A DNA stretch of 64,000 nucleotides, taken from NCBI GenBank assembly GCA_022414725.1, contig CM039462.1:178804098-178868097 (forward strand). Direction: 5' to 3'. Shown here piece after piece: positions 23,201 to 33,775 of this stretch; positions within the stretch are counted from its first letter, which is position 1; every line of letters begins with the position of its first letter. The translations under genes were made by a program, and so were the position numbers. Source of the DNA: Microglena sp. YARC (Eukaryota > Chlorophyta > Chlorophyceae > Chlamydomonadales > Chlamydomonadaceae). The notes under the pieces are model-generated. The model ran no database searches, was not told the DNA's origin, and worked only from the letters and a program-made list of their open reading frames with translations.

Positions 23201-25931
23201 TACATCTATGCACCACCCCACCCCACCCCCATGCAGGCATGTTATTGTATGCTACTGCCATACATACATCTATGCACCCCACCCCCACCCACCCCCCAAT
23301 GCAGGCATGTTATTGTATGCTACTGCCATACATACATCTATGCACCCCACCCCACCCCACCCCCCATTGCAGGCATGTTATTTGTATGCTACTGTCATAC
23401 ATACCTCCATGCCAATCTCATCTCATCTCTGCTGCACAGAGAATATATTGCCTCCTGTACCAGCATTATTGCCACACGTTGCATGAAGGAGTCCCTACCG
23501 CCTGGAGGGTGACACTTACTATGGCTTGCCATGGTGACTTTTCCCCAGCTGCGGCATAGGGGGGGTCCCCCTTAACACCTTGCCCCTCCAGGCGTTAATC
23601 TTTTTTTTCTACATGCCCCCCAACCCCCAACCCCCTTGCAGGCATGTATCATAGGCTACTGCCATACATACATTCATGCCCCCCCCCACACACACCAACC
23701 ACCACACACACACACTCCCATGTACCCACCAATCAATGCATACATGCAATAATCCATCCGCCAAGATCATCAACCCCCGTACAAACATTTGTGGCCACCC
23801 CAACCCATGCTAATAGTGCACTCTACTTGCTTGTATTTAAATGGGCGCTTACCCGTCGTTTTAGTGCTCGTGTGCAATGCACCCCTCGTGTGCAATGCAC
23901 CCCCCTGCAATGCACCCCCGACCACCCCACCCACCCACGCATACATGCATGCACATACATACATCTGCCCATACATGCATCGCACCCACCCATTCATGCA
24001 TAACGTCCACCCATGCATCATGTACACTTTTCGGCGCAGAAATGAGTTACCCCCCCCCCACCCCCACCCCCACCCCACCCCCATCACCATCACCACCACA
24101 CACACACCACACACCACCACCACCTACCCTAGCTACTGCCCTCTAACCTACCTAAGCTGATGAGCGTATGCATGCTGCCCGCTCATTCATATACCCAGCA
24201 TATATGCAACGCACAATTAGGTACCCACCAAATTCCCAACAACCACCAGGCTATGAACCCATCAATCAATGCCCTTAGCTACTGCGACCCATGCCTGCTG
24301 CTGCCCATGGTGGCTCCCGCTGCTCCTGCTGATTTTTGCTGCTGTCATCTTAATTTTTAGCCTTGATCGAATTCGATATGCCAGAGTTCTTCTGCAGCGT
24401 CGAGACTAAATTCGCAGGACGATTTGACGAACTGGTTGACTTCGCTCGAAAACTGGCTAGCTTCCCTCGAAATCAGAACCAGCAGCTGTCTACTTTAAGC
24501 TCTTCCGGAATACAAGAAGCTATAAGAGGCGAAGGGTTAAGAAAGTGCTTTCGAGCGGCCCAGCACCGCGAGGGCTAGGCGCTATCTTGTTCGTGCTGAT
24601 TATGGACGTCTTGTTGAAAATAATAGAAAATTATCGGCCTTGTCGAAAAAAGGAAAGTAACCATTATATTTTTCCTTGTAACAAGGCGCGTGCATTAGAC
24701 CACGGGCATTTGTTTGTTTAGAAGCGCGACGGTCTGACAAAGCCTCGCGAGTAATGATAGGCGCCCTCGGGTCCCTGACACGTGACGGGCGATAAGTGGA
24801 CGCGGGCCGGTAGGAAAGTATTCTACGCCCGGGACCCACTTAGCAGAAAAACGCAACTAACCCAACCACACCACCACACACACACACAGTACACACACAC
24901 ACACACCACCACACAACACACCCACACCACACAGTACACACCACACACACACACACAACCACACACACAAACACACACCAAACACACCGCACACACACAC
25001 AAACACACACACACACACAACCCACACACACACAGTACACACACACACACACACAACACACACCCACCCAAGTACACAGTACACACAAACAAACACACAT
25101 AAACACAACACACAAAACACACACACAGTACACACACACACACACCACACACACACACACACACATCCACCATACACACATCACCACACACACACCAACA
25201 CACATCAATCAGTACACACACACACATTCAGACACACAGAACACACCACACCAGTCACAAACACACACACACACACAACACACACACACCACAATACCCA
25301 CACCTCACACACAACACACACACACACACTACACACACACACACACACACAGTACACACACACACACACACACAACACACACACACACACACACACCACA
25401 CACACACACACCCACCACACAACACAACACACAGCACACACACAGTAAACAGTCACACACACACACCAACACACACACACCAGTACACACACACACACAC
25501 ACACACACACAACACACACATCAGTACACACAACACACACACAGTACACACACAACACACACACCAACACACACACCACACACCACACACACACACACAC
25601 ACAACACACACACATCAGTAAAACCACACACACACAGTATTCACACACAAGTACCCACACACACACACACACACACACATCAGTACACACACACACGGCA
25701 GTACCCACACACACACACACAAACACACACACAAACACACACCCATACACACACACAGCACACACACACACTGAAGTACACACACACACACCAGTACACA
25801 CAAGTCACACACAGTGGGACACACACAGTACACACGTCAGGACATTAGACACGACACACCAGTACACCACACACACACACACACACGACACACACACACA
25901 CTAGTAACAACACACACACACACACACACAC

Positions 25932-25966
<35 letters not shown>

Positions 25967-27437
25967 CACACACACACACACACACATTTACCACACACAC
26001 ACACAACACACCAGTACACACACACCACACACATACACTTGCACGCAGTCACACAGCACACACACACAACAGTCAGTACACACAGCCACACACACACACA
26101 CGACCTTATCACACATTACACACACACACACACACACACCAGTCACACACACACACACCAGTACACACACACACACACCAGTTACACACACACACACACA
26201 CACCAGTACACACACACACCACACCATTACACACACACACACACACCAGTACACACACACACACACACCAGTACACACACACTACACACATACCACACTA
26301 CACACCAGTCTACATAACACACACACACACACCAGTACACACACACAGTAACAACACACACACACCACACACACTTTAGTACACACACCGACACACCAGT
26401 ACACACACACACACACCCGCAGTACACACACACACACCAGTAAACACACACACACACAACACAGTACACACACCAGTACACACACACAAACACACCAGCA
26501 GTACACCAACACACACACACCAAGTACACCATACACACACACACCAGTAACACACACACACACCCAGTACACACACCGACAGTACACACACACCAAGTAC
26601 ACTACACACACACATCACACACAGTACACACACACACCAACCACACACACCAGTACACACCACAAAAACACCAGTAAACCAGCCACAACACACACACAGT
26701 CACACACCAGTACCCAGGATTTTACTAGGTTTTAAACATTATCCAGAGCTTCTAGAGAAAATCATCCATCCCCGCCCACCACCCAACCACCCAACCCACT
26801 TTCGTGCCAACACCTGCCCCCCCCTCCAGCTCCCCCCCCCCCACTCCACCCACACACCCACACATAAATGAATATCAACCTAACCCCAGGTTCGCCATCA
26901 TCAGAGCTTCGGCATGAGAAGTCATCTATTCCCCCCCACCACCACCACACACACACACACACACACACCTGCCAACGCCTACCAAACCCCTCCCAACCTA
27001 CCCCCAGGTTTACGTCATCGGAGCTTCGGTAGGGGAAGTCATCCATCTACCCCCCCCCCCTACCCACCCACACACCTGCCAAGACCCTACCACACCCCTC
27101 CCAACCTACTCCCAGGTTCGCCATCATCAGAGCTCCTGCAGGAGATGTCGTTTATCCTGTCAGCCCAGCGGCTGCGTGAAGATTTCAGATCCGAGACATC
27201 CGAGAGCAGCCCACACCCCCCATCCCATCTCCCCCCACCTCCACCTACATCCATCCCCCATCCCACCACCACCTCTCCCCTCCCTCACCCCTATCCATCC
27301 CCGCCCCCATGCCCCCCCTCCATTCCCCCCCCCGTCCCCACCCACCACCTGCCAACACCTACCAAAGCCCTCCCAACCTAGCCCCCAGGATTTTGGCCAT
27401 CACCAGAGCTCCTGTAGGAGAAGTCATCCCCCCCCCC

Positions 27438-27472
<35 letters not shown>

Positions 27473-27516
27473 GCCAACACCTGCGCCGCCCCCTCCAAGC
27501 CTTCACCCCCCCCCCC

Positions 27517-27564
<48 letters not shown>

Positions 27565-29077
27565 ACACACACCACACACACAACACATGTGCCAACACCT
27601 GCTCGCCCCCCCCTCCCCTTCACTCCCCCCCCCCCACACACACACACACCACACACACACAAATTCACACACACACACACCACACACCACCACACACACC
27701 ACACACACACACACACACCCACACACACACACACACCACACACACACGACACACACACACACACACACACCATCACACACACACACACACACACATCATA
27801 CCAACCTACTCCCAGTTTTGCCATCATAAGAGCTTTCGGTAGGAGAAGTCATCTATCCCCGTACAGATCCCACACCCACCCACATACCAACACCTGCCGC
27901 CCCCTCCCCAGCCTTCACCCCACCCCTCCCCCACCCCCGCCCCCACCCACAGAGAAGTCATCCAAACAAACATACACACACTCAAGTACAAATCATGCAT
28001 ATTGACCCTACCCCCAGGTTCGCCATCATAGAGCTTCGGTAGGAGAACGTCATCTATCCCGTACGACCCCCACCCACGTTCCACATATCCCACCTACACT
28101 GCCGCCCCCTCCCGCCCTTCACCCCACCCCCGCCCCACCACCCCAGAGAATCATCCAAACAAACCCATACACACACATCAGTACAATCATATACACACCA
28201 TATGACCTACCCGCCATGCCATCATCAGAGCTTCGGTAGAGAAGTAGCTATATACCCTCCTGTCCTCCACCACCACACACATCGGGAGTCAAACACACAC
28301 CTGCAACACCTACCAACCCCCTCCAAGCCTACTCCCCCACTCAGGTTCGCCGTCATCAAAGTTACGTAGATTGAGATCTATTTGCTATCTGTGTATGCCC
28401 AGGAGCGCTGTTTCGGATCCAAGCCTCAGTCAGCCCACCCCCCCACCCTCATCCACCTCCGCCCTACCCAATCATCCATGCCCCTTCCCTGCCCCAATCC
28501 ATCCCCTCCCCCAGCCCAACCCACCTCTGCCAACACCTACCAACCCCCTCCCAACCTACCCCCAGGTTTGCTATCATTTTAACTTCGGTAGGAGAAGTCA
28601 TCCATCCCCGCTCCGCCCCCCCCCCCCCCCGCTCCCCCTCCTGCACCACCCACACCTTGTGGCAAACCACCTTGCCACCCCCTCCCGATCCTTCCCCCAC
28701 CACACCACATCACAACCGTACCCACACCACACACACACGCGCAAGACACACCCACACACCACACACACCACACACAACACCCACACACAACAGCAGCACA
28801 CACACACATACACATCGGCCAACATACCCCAGGTTCGCCATTCATCAGAGCTCCTGTAAGCAGAAACATCGTAATGCGTCCTGTAAATGCCCAGCAGTTG
28901 TGTGAAGCCTTCGGAATCCCGATCGCGTCCGAGTCCACACCCACACCCCATCATCCATCCCAAGTTTCCACCACTCATCCCCCACACACACACACACACC
29001 CACATGCTATCACCTACCAACCCCTCCAGCCTTCCTCCCCCCCCCACACACACCACACACACAAACAACACCACTCT

Positions 29078-29108
<31 letters not shown>

Positions 29109-32100
29109 CATCAGCACACACAGATGAATATCAACCTTACCCAGGTTCGCCATCATCAGAGCTCCTGTTAAGAGAAGTCACTTCTATCCGATATGCCCAG
29201 CAGTTGTGTGAAGACCTTCGATCCGATGCTTCTTCAATCAGCTTGTTTGGCTTGCTTCGGGGATGTGATGGGCCAGCTGTTGCTGTGAACCTGCCATGGC
29301 AGAACGCATAAATCTGAAAACCCTGTATTTGCCCCTCTTACAGGGGAGAGAAGCTAGAAAAGGGTGGAATGTAATTTATATAGCCTAGGAATGGGGGAAA
29401 AGGTCAAAACAGAAGTCCTAGGTACAAGTCCAAGGTAAAACTGATGAATACAAAAGGGATGTGTATATGGGCCAGGCTGTTGCTGGTGACCCTGTGTGAT
29501 GCAACACGGGGAAAGAGTGAGAAGCTGTGGTGAGTGTAAATATGAAATCATATGGGCATCGGCTGTGCTGTGTAAACCTGTGTGGAATCAGATGAAGTAA
29601 AGGGAGAATATAGCCTAATACGTTCAGGGTCAATTCATTTGTACAGATTTGTAAAATGATAAACAATAGTGTTTTATTAATAAAGGGGGCTTGGTGGGGG
29701 GGAAATGGGCAGGCTGTTAGCTGTGAACCTGTTTTTGGTGAAAACAAAGAATGTCTAGTAATCAGATCAATGATACAAAATGAATGAATATTTGCTTCTT
29801 GTACCCTAAAACTTGGATCAAATTGGATATTTGATTCTTGTACCCTAAAACTTGGATCAAATTGGATATTTGATTCTTGTACCCTAAAACTTGGATCAAA
29901 TTGGATCTTTGATTCTTGTACCCTAAAACTTGGATCAAATTGGATATTTGATTCTTGTACCCTAAAACTTGGATCCTAGAACCTTATAGGGTAAATACAG
30001 AAGGGGACATGATGGGCCAGGCTATATGTGTGAACCTGCGTGGAATAAATGGGAGAGAGGAATATAGCTATGAAACACCCTTATACGCAGAAGGCACAAC
30101 AAATAATTAATTAATGATATAAATGAATAATATTAATGATATAAATGATATTAATTGAATGCGTAACTGGGTGAAATATATACTCTTTCTTGGATCCTTC
30201 AACCTTATGATGCAAATGAATAACTGGGCGAATATAGAAGCGGATATGACAGTTTGAGAAACTATTGCTTGGAGTTGTATACTGATGAGAAGAGGAAGAA
30301 AAATTGAAGGGGAAATTGAAGGGGGGAATTAATTTGAGTTGTATACAGATTTCTCAAAAATATTTGAGAATATTTGAGAATATTTGAGTTGTATACAGAT
30401 AAGTTTTGAGAAGATTTGAGTTGTATACAGATCAGATTTGAGAAGATTTGAATTGTATACAGATTTCTCAAAACGATTTGAGAACCTATTGATTGGAGTT
30501 GTATACAGATGAGAAGAGGAAGAAAATAGCTTAATGTTGTAATCGAGCACCCTGCCATATATGCACAATCAAATATAACGGGATTTTAAACCTAAGCTTG
30601 GTGAATACCGAATTTACATTTAAAATTTAAAATTTTGGAAAGTAGGTTTACGCCTACACTTGGTGCATTCAGAATTTGGATTTAACCCAAACAAAATTCA
30701 GTTCAAAATGGGATGTGATGGACAAGGTTGTTGTTGGAGCCTGTGTGGAATAAAGAGTAAAAGGAAAAGTAGCAATGAGACACCTTTATATGGTGTGTTA
30801 AGCAGAAGGGGATGTGATAGGACAGGCTATTGTTTGAGCCTGTGTGGAATAAACAGAAAAAGGAAGACTTGCTGTGAGACACCTTAATGTGTTCAGCAGA
30901 ATGTGTTGTGATGGACAGGCTGTTGCTGTGAACCAGCAGCCAGCAGCCAGCACCAAGAACACCAGCACCTACCTACACACACCAGCTCACCAGCACCCAC
31001 CGACCCACACCAGCACCCAGAACCCAGCACGCAAGCAACCACCTACCCACACCAGCACCCAGCACACCAGTACTCAGCATCCAGCACCTAGCACCCAACA
31101 CTCAGCACACCAGCACCTAGCACCCATCACCCAGCACCTAGCACATCAGCACACCCTTGTCCTTAGCATGGTTGCATGCCACATACTAGCATATGACTCC
31201 CCATTACAAAAATAACACACACACAAACACATGAACACACAAACCAACACACACACAGACAAACACACATAAACACACAGACAAACACACATAAACACAC
31301 ATACAAATACTAAAACACGTAAACGCACAAACCAACACACACACAAACACACACAAACGAACAACCCACACAAAAACACAAACCAACACACACACAAACA
31401 CATAAACACACAAACCAACACACGCACAAACACCCAAACCAATACACACACAAACACATTAACACACAAACAAACACACAAAAACACACACAAACATACA
31501 CACAAACACACCCAAACACACACACAAACAGACACACACACACAAACACATGCAATGCAATGCACACACAAACACACAAACAATCACACACACTCACACA
31601 CACACAAAAACATATAAACACACACAAACAAACACTCACACAAACACACACAGACACATAAACACACACAAACACATAAACACATACACAAACACATAAA
31701 CACACGCAAACACAGACACACACAAACACACAGACAAACACACACTCACGCAAACAAACACAAAAACACACGAATACACACACAAACACAAACAAACACA
31801 TAAACACACACAAACACACACTCACACACAAACACAACATAAACAAACACACAAACTGTCACACAAAACACACACACACAAACACACAGATAAACAAACA
31901 CACAAACAACCACACATACACACACATAAACACACACATAAACAAACACAAAAACACACACAAACACACACATAAAACACAACACACACACACAAACACA
32001 CACACAAGCACACAAGGAAACACAAACAAACAAACAAACAAACAAACAAACAAACAAACAAACAAAACAAAACAAACAAACAAACAAACAAACAAACAAA

Positions 32101-33125
32101 CAAACACACGAACAGAAACAAACACACACACAAGCACACAAGGAAAAACAAACAAACAAACAAACAAACAAACAAACAAACAAACAAACAAACAAACACG
32201 CACACGAACAGAAACAAACACACACACAAGCACACAAGGAAACACAAACAAACAAACAAACAAACAAACAAACAAACAAACAAACAAACAAACACGCACA
32301 CAAACAGAAACAAACACACACACAAGCACACAAGGAAACACAAACAAACAAACAAACAAACAAACAAACAAACAAACAACAAACAAACAAACAAACAAAC
32401 AAACAAACTCACACGCACAGAAACATACACACACACAAACAAACATTTAAAAAAATCTCAAACACACATAAACACACACAAAAACACATTAAAATGCACA
32501 AACACACACACAAAAACACATACACACTCACACAAACAAACATGCACACAGACAGAAACAAACTCACACACACAAAAAACTCTCTCACACACACACATAA
32601 ACACACACACAAACACACATAAACACACACAAACACACAATAAAAACGCACACACACACACACAAGCACACAAGCACACAAGCACACAAGCACACAAAAA
32701 CACACACAAACACTCACACAAACGCACACGCACACACAAACACACACATAAACAAACGCACACAAACACACACACAAGCATAAACAAACAAAAACTCACT
32801 TGCTCTTCTGCACTTCCGTCATCTGCTGCACAGGCTGTGCCAACGTCCAGAAGCCATCCACGCCATCTTCCTCTCCGACCACGTCTCCATCCTTGCTGGC
32901 TCCAACCTTAGCGGCATATCCACGGTACCGTACTGGGTACCGCCCGCTGTACTCCAGGTACCCCCCGTACCCAGGGTGTTCAGTACGCCCACTAGACCCA
33001 CTATGCCGATGGAACCCAGGGCATGCACATTTGGGCCGGTCGTTCGTAAGGACCGCGACCGACGGCGATGGTCGACCATGCAGGAGACGATGGTGGGTGC
33101 CGATGAAGCGTGCAGTGCGGTGCAT
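9031..33125 (-). CDS. YigZ/IMPACT (UPF0029) family protein, five-exon gene
   Basis: Five exons on the minus strand encode, in order, KSK-FTATA, HNCWAYR, SSDDGEPG, TAGRPIL, VTR-IFGGVKLGTGG, LARAYGGAAREAL and a C-terminal DUF1949-like segment. This is the ordered signature of the YigZ/IMPACT family. In animals and yeast, relatives (IMPACT/Yih1) bind GCN1 and restrain GCN2; the bacterial role is unclear. No RWD domain is seen, so it resembles the short YigZ type. Exons: 32800-33125, 29141-29290, 17025-17097, 13756-13897, 9031-9212. Phases fit at exon 1/2 (AA|G) and exon 3/4 (AG|G) but are one base off at 2/3 and 4/5. Exon 2 has two compensating single-base indels. Either the sequence has indel errors or the gene is decaying. 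The start codon is uncertain. Confidence 0.85.
9213..11700 (-). repeat. Acceptor-side array of exon 5, GT-rich
   Basis: About 21 units, each with GTAGACTGCATGGAAGG-type sequence followed by GGAACAACGGTG and a variable (GT)n/(G)n filler. On the minus strand each unit reads TTCCACCCTTCCATGCAG then TCTACAACC. That is the exon 5 splice acceptor plus the first nine exon bases. Units near 9425, 9641 and 10676 carry longer exon pieces. Unit length varies from about 75 to 180 bases because of the microsatellite filler. Confidence 0.88.
10676..10752 (-). pseudogene. Partial copy of YigZ/IMPACT exon 5
   Basis: Preceded by an acceptor (TTCGATGCAG), it encodes YNQIEKFNCERLTEEYLES and stops matching after V-R-L-E. 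It differs from exon 5 at several positions (D to E, N to T, L to Q) but stays in frame over its 77 bases. It has no matching downstream half, so inclusion would truncate or alter the protein. Confidence 0.85.
11720..12435. repeat. About 60-bp tandem array
   Basis: Units of the form CACATTCATACTTTCAGCA...CACACGTTATACACCTGCTCACC are repeated about nine times, alternating two subtypes. They lie inside the exon 4/5 intron. No exon sequence was recognised in the unit. Confidence 0.85.
12440..13749 (-). repeat. Donor-side array of exon 4
   Basis: On the minus strand, at least seven copies contain GCTAAGAAGCAGCTGCTCATG, the GACATCATTG exon end, then the donor GTAAAGGTGGGTGAGG. They lie near 12445-12510, 12525-12580, 13120-13170, 13270-13325, 13480-13520, 13560-13610 and 13640-13720. 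Between them, short units repeat the intron start GTGGGTGAGGTACACG and ACGAAAGGGTGCGATG many times (12590-13080). The copies thus span the 3' end of exon 4 and its donor. Confidence 0.82.
13756..13897 (-). CDS. YigZ/IMPACT exon 4 (signature exon)
   Basis: Begins after the acceptor TTTTCGTAACCAG and encodes IFGGVKLGTGGLARAYGG, then AAREALRLGSR and CAYDII. This is the most conserved block of the family. The codon split AG|G with exon 3 restores VTR-IFGG. The end is uncertain: GTAAAG at 13750-13755 or GTAATG at 13744-13749 could be the donor. The intronic copies end in ATTG|GTAAAG, which would give the phase that exon 5 needs; here that G is missing. Confidence 0.88.
13898..15770 (-). repeat. 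Acceptor-side array of exon 4
   Basis: Around twenty units carry, on the minus strand, CCTCCTTTCCC-type pyrimidine tract, CTAACCAG, and GATTTTTGGTGGTGTCAAG. That is the exon 4 acceptor plus about 20 bases of the exon, followed by CTGGCTAAATATACAGC. A near-identical 97-bp block is repeated about five times at 14720-15200, where the acceptor has become CTAAGGAG. Units elsewhere diverge and vary in length. Confidence 0.88.
15820..16045. repeat. About 75-bp tandem repeat, three copies
   Basis: Three copies of a unit containing TTTGGCACCCTTTCTGC and AATGCACCCTTTCAAGCC. It lies inside the exon 3/4 intron. No exon match was seen. Confidence 0.8.
16140..16325. repeat. Dispersed AT-rich repeat R3
   Basis: Contains ATCATATGATATCATG palindromes and CATCATATGATATGCCGG. 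Related copies occur at 21118-21205 and 57890-58115. Class unknown. Confidence 0.6.
16330..17024 (-). repeat. Donor-side array of exon 3
   Basis: Seven to eight units. On the minus strand each contains CTGTGTTGGTAACCAG (the last 16 bases of exon 3), then the donor GTAGATATAGTGG, and farther on CTAATATTAGTGTTTGG. A variable CA/C-rich filler follows. The real exon end is the last unit, at 17025. Confidence 0.9.
17025..17097 (-). CDS. YigZ/IMPACT exon 3
   Basis: A 73-base exon between the acceptor ATGCTCCTTTACAG and the donor AG|GTAGAT. It encodes TAGRPILTALDGEELQG, then VAVLVT with a split arginine codon. T-A-G-[KR]-P-[IM]-L is a hallmark of the family. The first two bases (GC) need one base from exon 2 to make the glycine codon before T-A-G. 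Confidence 0.9.
17098..20470 (-). repeat. Acceptor-side array of exon 3
   Basis: Several dozen units of about 50-65 bases, dominated by GTTGTAGTGCCATGGTGC and GTGCCAAGGTAACGTGG. On the minus strand they derive from the stretch just upstream of exon 3 (CTTGGCACCATGGCATGC) joined to GGCACTACAAC, which resembles the exon start GCACTGC. A clear intermediate at 17625-17670 still has CTCCTTTACAG followed by GCACTAC. 17670-17900 is a non-repeated insert. Splice-site identity is weaker here than in the other arrays. Confidence 0.7.
20546..20757. mobile_element. Foldback (MITE-like) element
   Basis: Inverted arms of about 65 bases: TAGAGTCACCAGGGTACACG at 20546-20565 and its complement ending at 20757, continuing imperfectly through GGGTTCACTGCATT and AATTTGGGGG. 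The arms enclose a (TTA)n core. No coding capacity. Arm fragments recur at 21950-22025 with CCTCCCAGCTG next to them. No clear target duplication beyond TA. Confidence 0.65.
20950..21126 (+). mobile_element. tRNA-derived SINE copy
   Basis: A truncated tRNA-like head with B-box GGGGTTCGTCTCCCC is followed by the family body (TTGTCAACCGCGATGTAGC, TTGTCCAGTTGAGG) and the tail CCCTTAACACCACGCCCC plus AGGCGTTATCATTACT. It lies within the 12-kb exon 2/3 intron of the minus-strand gene. Confidence 0.75.
21118..21375. repeat. R3 then R1 dispersed repeat copies
   Basis: 21118-21205 carries the R3 block with CATCATATGATATGCCGG. 21213-21370 carries R1 with a (ATGT)n run and CAGTCCAGGGGTAGGCC. No genes. 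Confidence 0.6.
21376..22970. other. Intronic low-complexity and unique sequence
   Basis: Part of the exon 2/3 intron of the minus-strand gene. It holds CCACC-rich stretches (21755-21900), a SINE head (22064-22116), a (CCCA)n run (22155-22200) and unremarkable sequence to 22970. No exon was recognised. Confidence 0.5.
22064..22116 (+). mobile_element. SINE head fragment
   Basis: CCCGTTTCGATGACTGG followed by an A-box CTCAATGGTAGAGC. It is the same head as in the full SINEs, but the B-box and body are missing. Confidence 0.55.
22975..23440. repeat. About 60-bp tandem array with CATGCAGGCATG
   Basis: Seven units of GCAGGCATGTTATTGTATG, TACTGCCATACATACATC and a C-rich CACCCCACCCC filler, plus a diverged unit at 23625-23690. 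On the plus strand each has a pyrimidine-rich tract ending in GCAG, which looks like an acceptor, but no adjoining exon was found. Confidence 0.85.
23441..24861. other. Intronic sequence, no exon seen
   Basis: Contains a SINE-tail-like fragment near 23568-23603, C-rich and CATGCAT-rich stretches, and 24362-24840 with balanced composition. A 71-codon open frame at 24363-24578 shows no family motif. Confidence 0.4.
24862..26720. repeat. CA-rich array with CAGTACAC spacer
   Basis: About 1.9 kb of (CA)n broken at short intervals by CAGTACACAC and CACCAGTACAC. On the minus strand this is (GT)n with ACTGGTGTG. The long cysteine/valine frames here are microsatellite translations. Confidence 0.92.
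26725..29140 (-). repeat. Donor-side array of exon 2
   Basis: About eleven copies read, on the minus strand, GATGACTTCTCCTACCG, then AGCTCTGATGATGGCG, AACCTGGGG and the donor GTAGGTTGG (exon end S-S-D-D-G-E-P-G). They lie near 26890, 27005, 27113, 27385, 27810, 28015, 28205, 28345, 28565 and 28825, with a decayed one near 26725. The copies near 27113 and 28825 extend farther upstream into the HNCWAY region but are mutated. CA- and C-rich filler separates them. The number of G before GTAGG varies, which changes the phase. Confidence 0.9.
29141..29290 (-). CDS. YigZ/IMPACT exon 2 (HNCWAYR, DDGEPG)
   Basis: After the acceptor CTGCCATGGCAG the exon encodes FTATA, then KLIEEASDRRSSHNCWAYR, then RSSDDGEPG, and ends at GG|GTAAGG. 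H-N-C-W-A-Y and S-D-D-G-E-P are family signatures. Between FTATA and KLIEE the frame reads GPSHPRSKPN, but the alternative frame gives WPITSPKQAK, which fits the family. Intronic copies keep an extra C (GCCTGG) there. So two opposite single-base changes are present in this copy. The end phase (2) does not match exon 3 (needs 1); copies with GGGG would match. Confidence 0.85.
29775..29975. repeat. 39-bp tandem repeat
   Basis: About five near-identical copies of TGTACCCTAAAACTTGG plus ATCAAATTGGATATTTG. It lies between two acceptor copies of the exon 2 array. Confidence 0.9.
30326..30520. repeat. Short tandem repeat, GAGTTGTATACAGAT
   Basis: Six copies of GAGTTGTATACAGAT with TTGAGAA-type spacers. 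Confidence 0.85.
30926..32793. repeat. CAGCACC, CA and CAAA repeat tract
   Basis: 30935-31150 is CAGCACCCAGCACC-rich. 31208-32790 is (CA)n with four (CAAA)n blocks at about 32025-32405, separated by a repeated spacer (ACACACAAGCACACAAGG). This forms the 5' part of intron 1 of the minus-strand gene. Degenerate copies of the donor start GTGAGTTTG can be seen near 32405 and 32570. Confidence 0.9.
32800..33125 (-). CDS. YigZ/IMPACT exon 1
   Basis: The frame from ATG at 33123-33125 ends WTLAQPVQQMTEVQKS plus AA|GTGAGT. Family proteins begin with a similar T-L-x-x-P-V...K-K-S-[KR]-F, and the split codon AA|G supplies the lysine before F-T-A-T-A of exon 2. The first 70 or so residues are Arg/His/Gly-rich with no domain. 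They could be an organelle-targeting extension or untranslated leader, and a later start is possible. Confidence 0.72.
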
Positions 33126-33712
33126 CCTCGAGGCTAGGGGGTCTAGACTGCGATCGATGGCGATGCTGGGACGTTGAGGGGGCTACGATAGTGGTTGCCG
33201 ACTAGCCGTGCGATGCGGCGCATGCTCCAAGCGTTGCGTTGGTTTTACTCCGGTTGATGGAGTCCTAGGGTGTTGAGACCATGCTGTCGGTAGGTCAACA
33301 GGTGTTACAGGTAGTTAGGTTTCATCGGGTTTGATCAGGTTCGAGGTTCGATCATGCAAAGGCGTTTTGGCGTAGTCTGCCCAGTCTGCCCCCCCCCCCC
33401 CCCCCCCCCCCCGGTCTGCCACCCTGCCCCCAGGGCCTGGCCCAGCCCCCCCCCTCAGCAACTTAAGTGTTCTGTGCGTGTGGGGTCTTTGCGTGTTAAC
33501 CCTTTTTATGTTTCATTTGTATATCCCATGTGAAGAAGGATCCATCCCCTTGGATGTGGGTTGGAGTTAGGCCATGTAACAATTAATTTAGTGGTAGTAC
33601 TGTAGTGCATGGCTATATTGCAAGCTGGGACTTCTATTCCCATGCCTCACATCGGATGTAAATAGGCCATTAGCCTATTAACATTCCACGCACACTGCTA
33701 GAAAATAAAAGA

Positions 33713-33775
33713 AAAACGCCTGGTGGGGCTTGATGTTAAGGGGGCCGTCCTGTACGCCTAAGCTGGGTACTGCCA
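33713..33775 (-). mobile_element. SINE tail fragment
   Basis: ACGCCTGGTGGGGCTTG followed by TTAAGGGGGCCGTCC matches the 3' end of the SINE family in minus orientation. The head is missing. Confidence 0.6.

Larger units (their letters stand above)
29291..30925 (-). repeat. Acceptor-side array of exon 2
   Basis: Seven further copies (near 29466, 29546, 29706, 30010, 30712, 30810, 30902). On the minus strand they read ATTCCACACAG, the acceptor, followed by GTTCACAGCAACAGCC and TGGCCCATCACATCCC, which is the first 30 or so bases of exon 2. The sequence between copies is AT-rich and itself tandemly repeated. Confidence 0.85.

Noticed and set aside
23441..23603. Complete SINE
   Set aside because: Only a tail-like CCTCCAGGCGTTAATC stretch is recognisable; head and body do not align.
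24363..24578. 71-codon plus-strand frame
   Set aside because: No family similarity, and it lies antisense within a large intron. Not enough to call.
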